The position numbers and the translations under genes are program-made. Shown one piece after another: positions 17,312 to 25,253 of a stretch of DNA of 64,000 bases (the stretch's first letter is position 1; each line of letters starts with the position of its first letter). A model generated the notes under the pieces. That model searched no databases, was not told the origin of the DNA, and saw only the letters and a program-made list of their open reading frames with translations. This DNA comes from Mycobacterium sp. 852002-51163_SCH5372311 (GTDB taxonomy: Bacteria > Actinomycetota > Actinomycetes > Mycobacteriales > Mycobacteriaceae). The stretch is from positions 62,001 through 126,000 of the forward strand of contig NZ_LZIJ01000079.1 in assembly GCF_001667115.1 (NCBI RefSeq). The letters run 5' to 3'.

Positions 17312-17662
17312 TCATTGCCGAAGGTCGCGAACGGCCTGCGTTGCCGCTGGGGTCACCGGATCCAGAATGTCATCGAAATCGTGATGCTTTTTGACGTACT
17401 TGGCGACATAGGGGCACACCGCGACGATGCGCTTGCCGTCCGCGCGGGTGTCGCTCAATGCCGCCGCCACCAGGGTCGCGGCCAGGCCGCGGTCGGAGAA
17501 CTCGGGGCTGGTCTCGGTGTGGTAGAAGATCCGCTGACCGTTGGTGTCGACATAGGCGGCAAACCCGGCGCTATCCCCATCGATCGTGATCTCGTAACGT
17601 TGCGACTCGACCGCGTTGTGGACCACCCGCGCACCGGGCGGCTCGGGACCATCAGGTGACAT
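17312..17662 (-). CDS. GNAT-type N-acetyltransferase-like protein, copy 1 (116 aa)
   Basis: Small GCN5-like acetyltransferase of the PF14542 (YjdJ-like) type. The core has FYHTETSPEFSDRGLAATLV and RIVAVCPYVAKYVKKH, where the acetyl-CoA site and conserved Cys/Tyr lie. The start used is the ATG at 17662; the frame is open further upstream but overlaps the luciferase-like gene. A 168-base stretch (17369-17536) is identical but for one base to the paralogue at 20688-21038 in inverted orientation, whereas the N-termini differ greatly. It ends at 17312. Acetyl acceptor unknown. Confidence 0.85.
   Translation of the reverse strand: MSPDGPEPPGARVVHNAVESQRYEITIDGDSAGFAAYVDTNGQRIFYHTETSPEFSDRGLAATLVAAALSDTRADGKRIVAVCPYVAKYVKKHHDFDDILDPVTPAATQAVRDLRQ
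17369..17536 (-). repeat. 168-bp inverted repeat, left copy (GNAT core)
   Basis: Read on the minus strand this matches 20814-20981 at 167 of 168 bases. It covers the catalytic core of the GNAT gene, while the flanking coding sequence has diverged. Confidence 0.93.
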
Positions 17663-17741
17663 ACCAAACCAGTATGCCCGCAGCGGTGGTGCAGCTGCAC
17701 ACATACGCCCGAGCTGTACCCAAGGATGGAAAGGTGGTGTC

Positions 17742-18866
17742 GTGTCCGGCATGCAATTCGGGATTTTCACCGTCGGCGATGTGACCCCGGACCCGACCAC
17801 CGGGGTGCTACCCACCGAAACCGAGCGCATCCGGGCAACCGTGGCGATCGCCAAGAAAGTCGAAGAGGTCGGTTTGGACGTCTTCGCCACCGGCGAGCAC
17901 CACAATCCCCCATTCACCCCGTCATCACCGACGACATTGCTGGGGTACATCGCCGGACAAACCGAGCGGATCATTCTGTCCACCTCGACCACGCTGATCA
18001 CCACCAACGATCCGGTCAAGATCGCCGAAGACTTCAGCGTTCTGCAGCACCTGTCCGGTGGCCGCGTCGACGTGATGCTCGGTCGCGGCAACACCGGGCC
18101 GGTGTACCCCTGGTTCGGTCAAGACATCCGAGCGGCGCTGCCGTTGACGGTCGAGCACTACGGCCTGTTGCGCCGGCTCTGGCGTGAGGAGGTGGTGGAC
18201 TGGGAAGGCAAATTCCGTACTCCCCTGCAGGGTTTCACGCTCGCCCCGCGTCCACTGGACAATGTGTCGCCCTTCGTCTGGCACGGGTCGATCCGAACCC
18301 CGGAAATCGCTGAACTGGCCGCGTACTACGGTGACGGTTTTTTCGCCAACCACATCTTCTGGCCGTCCTCGCACACCGCCCGGATGGTGCAGCTGTACCG
18401 GCAACGGTTCGAACATTACGGTCACGGCAGCGCCTCCCAGGCGATTGTCGGTTTGGGCGGGCAGCTCTTCATCCGGAAGAACAGCCAGGACGCGATCGCC
18501 GAATTCCGGCCGTATTTCGACAACGCCCCGGTATATGGGCACGGGCCTTCGTTGGAGGACTTCATGGCGCAAACCCCGTTGACGGTCGGCTCACCGCAGC
18601 AGATCATCGACCGAACCCTGGGGTTTCGCGACTACGCCGGCGACTACCAACGGCAACTGTTTTTGATCGATCACGCGGGCCTGCCGCTCAAGACCGTTCT
18701 CGAGCAGCTCGACTTGCTGGGTGAGGACGTGATCCCGGTGCTTCGCAAAGAATTCGCCGCGGTGAGGGCCAGCAACGTGCCCGACGCCCCGACCCACGAG
18801 TCCCTGGTGGCATCGGCAGCAGCCGAGTCAGACAAAGGCGACCAACCAGATGAGGAGAGCACGTGA
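17742..18866 (+). CDS. CE1758 family FMN-dependent luciferase-like monooxygenase (374 aa)
   Basis: Bacterial-luciferase-fold flavin monooxygenase. The N-terminus MQFGIFTVGD, ATGEHHNPPF, and SVLQHLSGGRVDVMLGRGN are typical of this subgroup (TIGR04036). It is followed, with a 4-base overlap, by its usual partner reductase, which supplies reduced FMN. The GTG at 17742 is preferred; an ATG lies three codons later. The C-terminus has a charged tail (SDKGDQPDEEST). The substrate is unknown for this family. The pair lies between the two inverted GNAT genes. Confidence 0.9.
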   Translation: MSGMQFGIFTVGDVTPDPTTGVLPTETERIRATVAIAKKVEEVGLDVFATGEHHNPPFTPSSPTTLLGYIAGQTERIILSTSTTLITTNDPVKIAEDFSVLQHLSGGRVDVMLGRGNTGPVYPWFGQDIRAALPLTVEHYGLLRRLWREEVVDWEGKFRTPLQGFTLAPRPLDNVSPFVWHGSIRTPEIAELAAYYGDGFFANHIFWPSSHTARMVQLYRQRFEHYGHGSASQAIVGLGGQLFIRKNSQDAIAEFRPYFDNAPVYGHGPSLEDFMAQTPLTVGSPQQIIDRTLGFRDYAGDYQRQLFLIDHAGLPLKTVLEQLDLLGEDVIPVLRKEFAAVRASNVPDAPTHESLVASAAAESDKGDQPDEEST

Positions 18867-19525
18867 CGACCACCCTCGCGATCATCTCCGGAGGACTACG
18901 GGAACCGTCTTCCACCCGACTTCTGGCCGATCGGATCGACACCGCCGTGCGCGCCGAACTGGCCGGCTTAAAGGCGCCGGCGACCTCATCGGTGGTCGAA
19001 CTGCGCCCGATCGGCCGGGCCATCATGGACGCGATGCTGACCGGGTTCCCGCCCAGCGACCTGGAATCAGCGTTCGACATCGTCGCCGAAGCCGACGGTG
19101 TCATCGCCGTGACACCGGCATTCAATGCCTCCTACAGCGGATTGTTCAAATCGTTCTTCGACGTCTTGCCCGAAGGGATTTTGTCCGACATGCCGGTGCT
19201 GATCGCGGCGACCGGCGGGACCGAGCGTCATTCGCTGGTGCTCGAACACGCGTTGCGGCCGATGTTCTCCTACCTGCACGCCATCGTGTCCCCCACCGGC
19301 GTGTACGCAGCCACCGATGACTTCGGCGCCCGGCAAGGAACGGCGCTCAGCGAGCGGATCACCAAGGCGGCCGCCGACTATGCCCGATTGGTGCAATCCT
19401 GCGGCTCCCACCAGCGACGCGACCTGTTCGCCGAGGAAGCCGCAACCATGGAACAGCTGCTGGAATCGGCTGGCGGCGCTGGTTCCTGGCGCGATAGAGC
19501 CGACGCCGGCACCGTCGAGGACTGA
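18863..19525 (+). CDS. CE1759 family FMN reductase (220 aa)
   Basis: NAD(P)H-dependent FMN reductase with a flavodoxin-like fold. The phosphate-binding loop is SGGLREPSSTRLLADRI near the N-terminus, and AVTPAFNASYSGLFKSFFDV matches the flavin site of the NADPH-dependent FMN reductase family. It starts with GTG overlapping the stop of the CE1758-type gene by four bases, so the two are translated together and work as a two-component monooxygenase. Confidence 0.9.
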   Translation: MTTTLAIISGGLREPSSTRLLADRIDTAVRAELAGLKAPATSSVVELRPIGRAIMDAMLTGFPPSDLESAFDIVAEADGVIAVTPAFNASYSGLFKSFFDVLPEGILSDMPVLIAATGGTERHSLVLEHALRPMFSYLHAIVSPTGVYAATDDFGARQGTALSERITKAAADYARLVQSCGSHQRRDLFAEEAATMEQLLESAGGAGSWRDRADAGTVED

Positions 19526-19539
19526 GCTCCCCCAGCAAA

Positions 19540-19690
19540 CGTGGTCTATCGACGCGTGGCGGGAAACTTCAAGCACCGCACGGCCGTCGCGCAAGTCGAG
19601 CACCTGGTTGACCCCGGCGACTCCGTTGCGCAGTTGCAGGGAGGTGATCTGATCGCCGTCGTCACCGTCGGTGAGGAAAGCAGTCCGGAC
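19540..19690 (-). pseudogene. Possible remnant of an unidentified coding sequence
   Basis: Read on the minus strand, this stretch gives a plausible peptide (LTDGDDGDQITSLQLRNG, then VAGVNQVLDLRDGRAVLEV) with strong G/C third positions, but no start codon in frame, and it runs on into antisense of the FMN reductase. It lies in the gap before the SDR gene. The source gene is not recognised. It could be a chance open frame. Confidence 0.25.
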
Positions 19691-19737
19691 TAGGAGTCGA
19701 ATCAGTTCCGCCGCAACGCAAAGAGAGGATCACACAG

Positions 19738-20514
19738 ATGGGGCAACTAAACAGGCTTGAAGGCAAGCGGGCGCTGGTGACCGGTGGCGGTCGCGGAATC
19801 GGCGCGGCTATCGTGCGTCGGCTCGCGGCCGAGGGGGCAGCGGTGGCCGTCAATTATGTGTCCAACGCTGCTTCCGCGGAGGCTCTGGTGAGGGAGTTGC
19901 GCGACGCCGGACATCAGGCGTCGGCATTTCAGGCTGATGTTGGCGACCCGGCGCAAACCAGGGAGCTGGTGCAGAAAGTGGTGGCCGAGTTCGGCGGGCT
20001 CGACCTGCTGGCCAGCAACGCCGGTGTCGAGCATTTCGGCGCGCTGGACTCTATCACCCAGGCCGATTTCGATCGTGTTTTCCAAATCAACGTCGCCGGC
20101 CAGCTCTTCGCCACCCAAGCTGCGGTCGCCGCGATGTCTGAGGGTGGGCGGATCACGCTGACCGCCTCGATAAGCGCCCGCATCTCGGTCTACCAGCACA
20201 CCCTCTACGGGGCGGCCAAGGCCGCGGTGTCGGCCATGGCGCGCAACCTCGCACCCGAACTCGCTGAACGGGGTATCGCCATCAACGCCATCGCGCCCGG
20301 GGGCACCCACACCGACATGGCCGCCACCGCCACGGACAGCTATATCCACCCCGCCCTTAGGGAGCAGGACCGCGAGGCGGTGCTCAAATCGAAGAACGCG
20401 TTGGGCCGATGGGCCGACCCGCGCGAAATCGCCGCCGCTGTAGCGTTTTTGCTCTCCCCCGACGCCTCCTACATCACCGGCTCCACTCTCGAGGCCGCCG
20501 GCGGCTGGATGTAG
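19738..20514 (+). CDS. SDR family oxidoreductase (258 aa)
   Basis: Short-chain dehydrogenase/reductase. The cofactor motif TGGGRGIG is at residues 15-22 and NAG near 94-96. Ser144 lies in LTASISA, Tyr157/Lys161 in LYGAAKAAV, and the C-terminus ITGSTLEAAGGWM is typical. An Arg/Asn context after the second strand (VAVNYVSNA) suggests NADPH preference. It lies in the segment bounded by the two inverted GNAT genes, together with the CE1758/CE1759 pair, and could process the same compound. The ATG has an AGAGAGGA ribosome site. Confidence 0.9.
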   Translation: MGQLNRLEGKRALVTGGGRGIGAAIVRRLAAEGAAVAVNYVSNAASAEALVRELRDAGHQASAFQADVGDPAQTRELVQKVVAEFGGLDLLASNAGVEHFGALDSITQADFDRVFQINVAGQLFATQAAVAAMSEGGRITLTASISARISVYQHTLYGAAKAAVSAMARNLAPELAERGIAINAIAPGGTHTDMAATATDSYIHPALREQDREAVLKSKNALGRWADPREIAAAVAFLLSPDASYITGSTLEAAGGWM

Positions 20515-20687
20515 ACCGCCACTGCAGGAAGTGGTGCACCAGCTCGGCGCACCACTTGAGCCGGAGTGGGGATACCGCGGTCCGATTTCATGGCAAACAG
20601 TTCGCACTCGTCGTGGACCTCGGTCGAGCGCTCACAAAGCTGAATTGCGGACATGCGAGTGAGGCCGCTACGGCATAGTGGTTCGGT

Positions 20688-21038
20688 ATGTCAGAGGACC
20701 GTTCCGAGCCGACCGAGACGCCCTCGGTCAGAAATGCAGAAGAATCGCACCGCTATGAGATCTGCGTCGGCGAAGAACTCGCGGGACTGACCGCATACGT
20801 CGATACCGATGGCCAGCGGATCTTCTACCACACCGAGACCAGCCCCGAGTTCTCCGACCGCGGCCTGGCCGCGACCCTGGTGGCGGCGGCATTGAGCGAC
20901 ACCCGCGCGGACGGCAAGCGCATCGTCGCGGTGTGCCCCTATGTCGCCAAGTACGTCAAAAAGCATCACGACTTCGATGACGTCCTCGATCCCGTGACAC
21001 CCGCGGCGTTGACGGCAGTTCGCGCCCGCCAGGGTTGA
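20688..21038 (+). CDS. GNAT-type N-acetyltransferase-like protein, copy 2 (116 aa)
   Basis: Paralogue of the gene at 17312-17662, same length, on the opposite strand. The core from GQRIFYHTETSPEFSDRG through VKKHHDFDD is identical in protein and nearly so in DNA, while the first 40 residues share only scattered positions. That mosaic suggests gene conversion or a recent partial duplication. The AhpD-like gene follows within five bases, so the two are likely co-transcribed. Confidence 0.87.
   Translation: MSEDRSEPTETPSVRNAEESHRYEICVGEELAGLTAYVDTDGQRIFYHTETSPEFSDRGLAATLVAAALSDTRADGKRIVAVCPYVAKYVKKHHDFDDVLDPVTPAALTAVRARQG
20814..20981 (+). repeat. 168-bp inverted repeat, right copy (GNAT core)
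   Basis: Plus-strand partner of 17369-17536, with one mismatch (C versus T in an Asp codon). The pair brackets about 3.3 kb. Confidence 0.93.
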
Positions 21039-21042
21039 CGTG

Positions 21043-21522
21043 ATGCCAGGACGAATTTTCATCGATAAGCAAACACCGCTGGTTTACAAAGCACTTGTCA
21101 CCACGGCAACCGAGTTGCAGGCGCAGGCGAAAGCGGCCGGTTTGTCGCGCACCACAATGGAATTGGTCAATATCCGGGTCTCTCAGCTCAACCGGTGCGT
21201 CTACTGTCTCGATCTGCACACACATCTGGCGCTGGAGGCCGGTGAAGCGCCGCAGCGCCTGGCCGTTCTACCTGGCTGGAGAGAAACCGAGTTCTTCAGC
21301 GGCCTCGAGCGGGCGGCACTCGAACTCGCCGAGGCGGTCACATTGGTCGCCGAGCATCACCTCAGCGACGAGCAATACACCCGAGCCAGAATGCATCTCA
21401 CCGACGAGCAGGTGTCGGTGCTGCTGTGGGGTGCGATCACGATCAACGCATTCAACCGGGTCTCCATCCTCAGCAGGCACCCAGTACCGCGTCGGCCCGC
21501 GGCCGCACCGGCCGCTACATGA
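21043..21522 (+). CDS. AhpD-like carboxymuconolactone decarboxylase family protein (159 aa)
   Basis: All-helical AhpD/CMD-fold protein, probably a thiol peroxidase or alkylhydroperoxidase helper. The catalytic motif is C52-V-Y-C55 followed by LDLH with His59, as in AhpD. A GTG one codon earlier is possible. It follows the GNAT gene by four bases and overlaps the end of the convergent NTF2-like gene by eight. In mycobacteria such proteins often accompany flavin or lipid oxidation genes, which fits the neighbouring monooxygenase pair. Confidence 0.88.
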   Translation: MPGRIFIDKQTPLVYKALVTTATELQAQAKAAGLSRTTMELVNIRVSQLNRCVYCLDLHTHLALEAGEAPQRLAVLPGWRETEFFSGLERAALELAEAVTLVAEHHLSDEQYTRARMHLTDEQVSVLLWGAITINAFNRVSILSRHPVPRRPAAAPAAT

Positions 21523-21940
21523 GGCCGAGTTGCTGCATGAACGCCAGCCGGTCCCAGAAGATGCTCACCTCCGAGATCTGCCCCTCGTCGTCAAACACCA
21601 GATGCATGGCCGCGCGCAGATCGAATTTCTTGCCGGTCGGTTCGATGGTGCGCCCGCTGGTCGGATCGACGTACGAGCCGGTGAGGGTACCGGTGACGCG
21701 TTCCCACGATGCCGCCTCGTTGCCCTCGATCGTCGAGCCTTCCCCGTGAAAGTGCATGTCGGGGAAGGCGTTCCAGAGCATCCCGAAAAACTCGACCATG
21801 TCCGGTTTGGTCAATGGCCTGGGGTTCTGCGGCTGGTGCATCACGACGTCGTCGGACATGATCTCGGCGAGCTTGCGCGAATCCAGGGTATTGCCCGCGT
21901 CCAGCCAGCGTTGCACGTGGGCCTTGGTAATCGTTACCAT
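21515..21940 (-). CDS. SnoaL/NTF2-like polyketide-cyclase-type protein (141 aa)
   Basis: NTF2-fold protein with the cone-shaped pocket of SnoaL-like cyclases or hydrolases. Visible features are VQRWLDAGNTLDSRKLAEIM, WNAFPDMHFHGEGSTIEG and FDDEGQISEVSIFWDRLAFM. Length is normal for single-domain members. It follows the methyltransferase gene on the minus strand by two bases, so they form an operon. No substrate can be assigned. Confidence 0.85.
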   Translation of the reverse strand: MVTITKAHVQRWLDAGNTLDSRKLAEIMSDDVVMHQPQNPRPLTKPDMVEFFGMLWNAFPDMHFHGEGSTIEGNEAASWERVTGTLTGSYVDPTSGRTIEPTGKKFDLRAAMHLVFDDEGQISEVSIFWDRLAFMQQLGLM

Positions 21941-21942
21941 CC

Positions 21943-22605
21943 CTAGTTCTCCTTACTTGCGGTCACTAACCAGCCGGGCAGTGGCACCCATCCGCGCTCT
22001 TCGGCAGCGACAGTGGACGATTCGGACCCAACGGGCAGCGCGGTGTTAGTCGCGCACAAGCTCGCCGGGCGGATCTCATCGACATGGAAGTATTTGGACA
22101 CCAAATCGCGCAGCTCATCCTCGCTGAACTGTGCGGGCAGCGGTTCGGTATACCCGGGGAAGGCGCCGGCCCCGAAGGCCAAAATGTAGAACTTCGCCCC
22201 CGCAGTGGCAGCGCGATACATCGACTGCAGGTAATTGTCACGCGCGTCGGCCGGCAGCGCGTGCAGCAGACCGCTGTCGAAAATGGTGGAGAACCGGCCG
22301 TCGAAGCCGGTAAGCGAAGAGATATCGGCCTGCACGAACGTGACGTTGGAAAGTCCGCGCTCTTTGGCAGTCGCGGTGGCAATCTCGACCGCCGTCGGCG
22401 TCAACTCGACGCCGACCACCCGATAACCGCGCGCGGCCAAGGCCAGCGACAATTCGGCGTAGCCGCAGCCGGCGTCGAGCACCTCGCCGCGAACCGCGCC
22501 CTCTCGGTCGATCAACTTGGCCAACTCGGGCTGCGGCTCACCGAGGTTCCATGCCGGGGCCTGCTCTTGGCGGTAAGCCTCGTCCCAATCTATGCGTTCT
22601 GTCAC
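21943..22605 (-). CDS. Class I SAM-dependent methyltransferase (220 aa)
   Basis: Rossmann-fold methyltransferase. The SAM motif is VLDAGCGYAELSLALAARGY (about 38-57), followed by the acidic VVGVELT and FVQADISSL. The GTG at 22605 is chosen because it follows a strong AAGGAGCG ribosome site; an in-frame ATG at 22650 would add 15 Cys/Lys-rich residues. It is upstream of the NTF2-like gene in the same operon. The acceptor is unknown; the family includes thiopurine-type and small-molecule methyltransferases. Confidence 0.87.
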   Translation of the reverse strand: MTERIDWDEAYRQEQAPAWNLGEPQPELAKLIDREGAVRGEVLDAGCGYAELSLALAARGYRVVGVELTPTAVEIATATAKERGLSNVTFVQADISSLTGFDGRFSTIFDSGLLHALPADARDNYLQSMYRAATAGAKFYILAFGAGAFPGYTEPLPAQFSEDELRDLVSKYFHVDEIRPASLCATNTALPVGSESSTVAAEERGWVPLPGWLVTASKEN

Positions 22606-22646
22606 GTACCGCTCCTTCCGTTTAAATCCTTGACACCAGCAATCGG

Positions 22647-23057
22647 TCAATGACGGGCACCGGTGTCGACGTTGCGTGCGGTGGTGCCTGGTCCGTCAAG
22701 TCCCCATGCCACGATCCGTCGGGGCACGATCGAGATGATGTCGCCACTCAAGCCGCCCTCGGTGCTGCCGCATCCGGTCAGTCCCGCGGCGATGCCGCGG
22801 ACTTCGATGCCGCGGGCGTTAGGCGGCTGCACGGAGATCACTTCGTCGACGATGAACGCCACCCGGGGATTGCGGATGACGTTGCGCCACTTTTGGGTTT
22901 GTGCGAGCGCGTGTCCGACGATCTCGATGGTCGAGCCGTCGTGACCAAGATGCACAGCGACCGGTCTGATTTGCGGTTCGCCCGATGGCCCGATCGTGCA
23001 CAGACGCCCGATCGGCTGCTGCCGTAGATACGCCATCTCGGCGGGGGAAAAAATCAT
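22647..23057 (-). CDS. PPOX class F420-dependent oxidoreductase family protein (136 aa)
   Basis: Split-barrel flavin or F420-binding protein of the pyridoxamine-phosphate-oxidase-like superfamily. Typical segments are LRQQPIGRLCTIGPSGEPQI, VEIVGH-like strand EIVGHALAQTQKWRN, and ARGIEVRGIAAG. The start at 23057 overlaps the MarR stop as ATGA, so the two are translationally coupled and the regulator probably senses something related to this enzyme. Mycobacterial members commonly use F420H2. Confidence 0.85.
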   Translation of the reverse strand: MIFSPAEMAYLRQQPIGRLCTIGPSGEPQIRPVAVHLGHDGSTIEIVGHALAQTQKWRNVIRNPRVAFIVDEVISVQPPNARGIEVRGIAAGLTGCGSTEGGLSGDIISIVPRRIVAWGLDGPGTTARNVDTGARH

Positions 23058-23518
23058 GCTCTGTCCTCTGCCGCTTTCAGTCGCTCCCCCAGCCTGGTGA
23101 AAGCGCGTCCCATACACGCCAGTTCATCAGGTTCGAGGTTGGCAAGGAACAGTTCGCGCACCGATGCCGCATGTTTGACCGCTGCCCGGCGCAGGGTCTC
23201 GTACCCCGTGGCGGTAAGCACGGCCCGGTAGCCACGGCCATCATCTGGGGCTGGTTCGCGCACCACGTGTCCCCGCCTAGCAAGCGAATTGACCTGGTAG
23301 GTGATCCTGCTTCGAGAAAAGACCATCGAGTCGGCGAGCTCGTTCATGCGCAGCCGATGCTGCGGCGCCTCCGAGAGCAATACCAGCAGGTGATAGTCGA
23401 TCAGGGTCAGCCCAGTCCCGGCACGCAGCGCTTCATCGAGCCGCGTTTCCAGGCGGATGCTGGCTTCGATGTACGCACGCCACGCCCGCTGCTCGTCGGG
23501 ACATAACGCTGCGACCAT
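23054..23518 (-). CDS. MarR family transcriptional regulator (154 aa)
   Basis: Winged-helix MarR repressor. The core RMNELADSMVFSRSRITYQV is the recognition helix region and VREPAPDDGRGYRAVLTATG is the wing. It is the first gene of a minus-strand operon with the PPOX gene and perhaps the methyltransferase and NTF2-like genes. Just upstream lies an unusually A/T-rich stretch with a TAGTC/GACTA palindrome, a good candidate for its operator. Confidence 0.9.
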   Translation of the reverse strand: MVAALCPDEQRAWRAYIEASIRLETRLDEALRAGTGLTLIDYHLLVLLSEAPQHRLRMNELADSMVFSRSRITYQVNSLARRGHVVREPAPDDGRGYRAVLTATGYETLRRAAVKHAASVRELFLANLEPDELACMGRAFTRLGERLKAAEDRA

Positions 23519-23539
23519 CAGGGACCTCTCTTTGATTGG

Positions 23540-23665
23540 GACAGTTCAATGTCATACAATATTTAACTAGTCTGACTAAGGCTATCCGGCCGCCGCCGGA
23601 GAGATGTTGTGAGAACTAGACTACCACAGTAGATACATTTAGTATAAATTAAAACTACTTTGGAT
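23540..23665. promoter_or_regulatory. A/T-rich divergent promoter region with MarR-type palindrome
   Basis: This stretch is far richer in A and T than the window at large. It lies between the MarR gene and the SRPBCC gene at 23774. TAGTC-T-GACTA at 23568-23578 is a short perfect palindrome. Such islands in mycobacterial DNA often bind Lsr2 and hold promoters. Confidence 0.5.
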
Positions 23666-23773
23666 CTGCACGTTAGAGGGACGGTAACTTCCCGGGCAAC
23701 GCCCGCCTCAGTGGTCGGTGAAGCTTCAACAATCTCGGTGTTGGCAGGTGAACACGTACGGAGGCGAGTAAGC

Positions 23774-24286
23774 ATGGCTGACAACGTATTCGAGTACACG
23801 ATCTATGTTGCGACTGATTCTCATCGCCTCTGGCAGGCGCTGACCGATCCGGCAGACACCAATCGCTGGTGGGGCGTGCGGTTCGACACAGATTGGCAAG
23901 CGGGCTCGCCGATGGTCTGGGAAAGCGCGGGCGCGCGGGTCGATGATCCCGATCAGCGCGTCGTCGAGGCCGAACCATCCCGCCGGTTGGCCTACACCTG
24001 GCACGGATTCACCTCCGAGTGGGCACACTCCCACGGGTTCGGCGACGACGTGGTGCCAATAGCCAGCGCCGAGCCGGTGTCCACCGTACGGTTCGAGCTC
24101 GAACAGCTCGGGCCGCTCGAAGGATTGCCGACAATCGTCAAGCTCAGCGTCGTCCACGACGGTTTTCCCGCCGACAGTGTGGTGCGTGCGTCGGTCGCCC
24201 GCGATTGGCCAGCGGCCTTGTCCAGCCTCAAGACGCTGCTCGAGACCGGCCAGCCGCTGCCCAGCGTGCATGCTTACGAAAAATGA
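23774..24286 (+). CDS. SRPBCC/AHSA1 family protein (170 aa)
   Basis: START-like ligand-binding fold of the AHSA1 type. Diagnostic features are the opening strand VFEYTIYVATDSHRLWQALT, DPADTNRWWGVRFDTDWQ, and the final helix WPAALSSLKTLLETGQP. Members bind hydrophobic ligands and often go with MarR/ArsR regulators, which fits the divergent MarR gene. The ATG at 23774 starts the domain; the frame is open upstream through the A/T-rich region. It overlaps a 31-codon gene remnant at its end. Confidence 0.85.
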   Translation: MADNVFEYTIYVATDSHRLWQALTDPADTNRWWGVRFDTDWQAGSPMVWESAGARVDDPDQRVVEAEPSRRLAYTWHGFTSEWAHSHGFGDDVVPIASAEPVSTVRFELEQLGPLEGLPTIVKLSVVHDGFPADSVVRASVARDWPAALSSLKTLLETGQPLPSVHAYEK

Positions 24287-24375
24287 CGCCGACGGACACC
24301 GCCATGACGAGGGTCGGCCTCAACGGTTTGGGCAAGATGGGTGCGGGATGGGGGCCGACGCAATGCAAACGGTGA
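24283..24375 (+). pseudogene. Remnant of a HIBADH/6PGDH-type dehydrogenase gene start
   Basis: The ATG overlaps the stop of the SRPBCC gene (ATGA). After eight codons the peptide reads TRVGLNGLGKMGAGW, the N-terminal NAD(P)-binding motif (GLGxMG) of the 3-hydroxyisobutyrate/6-phosphogluconate dehydrogenase family, then stops after 30 residues. The rest of the roughly 290-residue enzyme is absent: a convergent alpha/beta hydrolase gene ends three bases later. Probably a truncated second operon gene. Confidence 0.55.
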
Positions 24376-24377
24376 AG

Positions 24378-25253
24378 CTAGGCGCCGATGACGTCCTGTC
24401 GGAGCAGGAACGCCAGCGCCGCACTCGTGAAGGCCGCCGTCTGCTCGAGCATCACCCAGTGACCGCAATTGGGAAACACATGCAGTTCGGCGTTGGGAAT
24501 GGTGCGCATCGGAATCAGCGCCATATCCAGCGGCGTGACCCTGTCGTCGCGACCCCAGCAGAGCAGGGTGGGCGCAATGATCGCATGCATCATCGCCCAC
24601 GGCGGCGGACCGTGCGGGTGCGCGGAGGCCTTGACCACGTCTGCGAAGGCGGACTGGGCGAACGTCCGCCGGGCACTGGCCAGCGTGTGCGGCTGGGCGG
24701 TGCCGTTCCAGCGCTCCTCGATGAGTTGTTCTGTCAGGGTGGTCGGGTCGAACAGCATCGCGTGCATCCAACGGATCAACCGCTCGCGACTGGGATTGTC
24801 GCTGAAATCCTGCAGCACCCGGATGGCTTCCGAGGGAGCCGCGCTGAAGAGGTTCGGACCGCCGCCGCCGATGGTTACCAGTCGGCGCACCTTGCCCGGG
24901 TTGGCGATCGCGTAGTCGATACCGACACCGCCGCCCATCGAGTTGCCGATGATGCTTACGCGGTCCAGGCCAAGAGCGTTCATGAACCGGACAAAAGAAT
25001 CCAGCGCGGTCAACATCGGATGGCCGTCAACATTGTCGCTGACGCCGAAGCCGGGAAACTCAAGGATCAGGCAGCGAAAGTTCTCAGCGAACGCTGGCAG
25101 CACCCCGCGGAAGTCACGCCAGCCCGTCACACCCGGGTCAGAACCGTGCAACAACATCAGCGGCGGACCGTCGCCGACTTCGCGATAGCGCAAAATGCCT
25201 TGGTCCGTGGCGATCTCGCGCAGCGTTGCTTCCGATGTGGGGCCCGAAGCCAT
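24378..25253 (-). CDS. Alpha/beta hydrolase, MhpC/HsaD-like (291 aa)
   Basis: Serine hydrolase of the C-C bond hydrolase/epoxide-hydrolase-like group. The nucleophile elbow is GNSMGG with Ser105, the oxyanion strand is LMLLHGSDPGVTGW, the acid is probably Asp in GRDDRVTP, and the His is in NCGHWVMLE. The closest functional analogues hydrolyse meta-cleavage products (MhpC, BphD, HsaD), but no ring-cleavage dioxygenase is adjacent, so this is tentative. The opposite strand also has a long open frame, clearly a shadow. Confidence 0.88.
   Translation of the reverse strand: MASGPTSEATLREIATDQGILRYREVGDGPPLMLLHGSDPGVTGWRDFRGVLPAFAENFRCLILEFPGFGVSDNVDGHPMLTALDSFVRFMNALGLDRVSIIGNSMGGGVGIDYAIANPGKVRRLVTIGGGGPNLFSAAPSEAIRVLQDFSDNPSRERLIRWMHAMLFDPTTLTEQLIEERWNGTAQPHTLASARRTFAQSAFADVVKASAHPHGPPPWAMMHAIIAPTLLCWGRDDRVTPLDMALIPMRTIPNAELHVFPNCGHWVMLEQTAAFTSAALAFLLRQDVIGA

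Noticed and set aside
17249-17313. 21-codon frame (MTMRDGTPIGLGSFSRRDAFS) overlapping the GNAT stop
   Set aside because: Very short, no ribosome site independent of the overlap, and no recognisable family.
20469-20654. Small minus-strand frame of 61 codons at the end of the SDR gene
   Set aside because: Half of it is antisense to the conserved SDR C-terminus; no ribosome site or known family.
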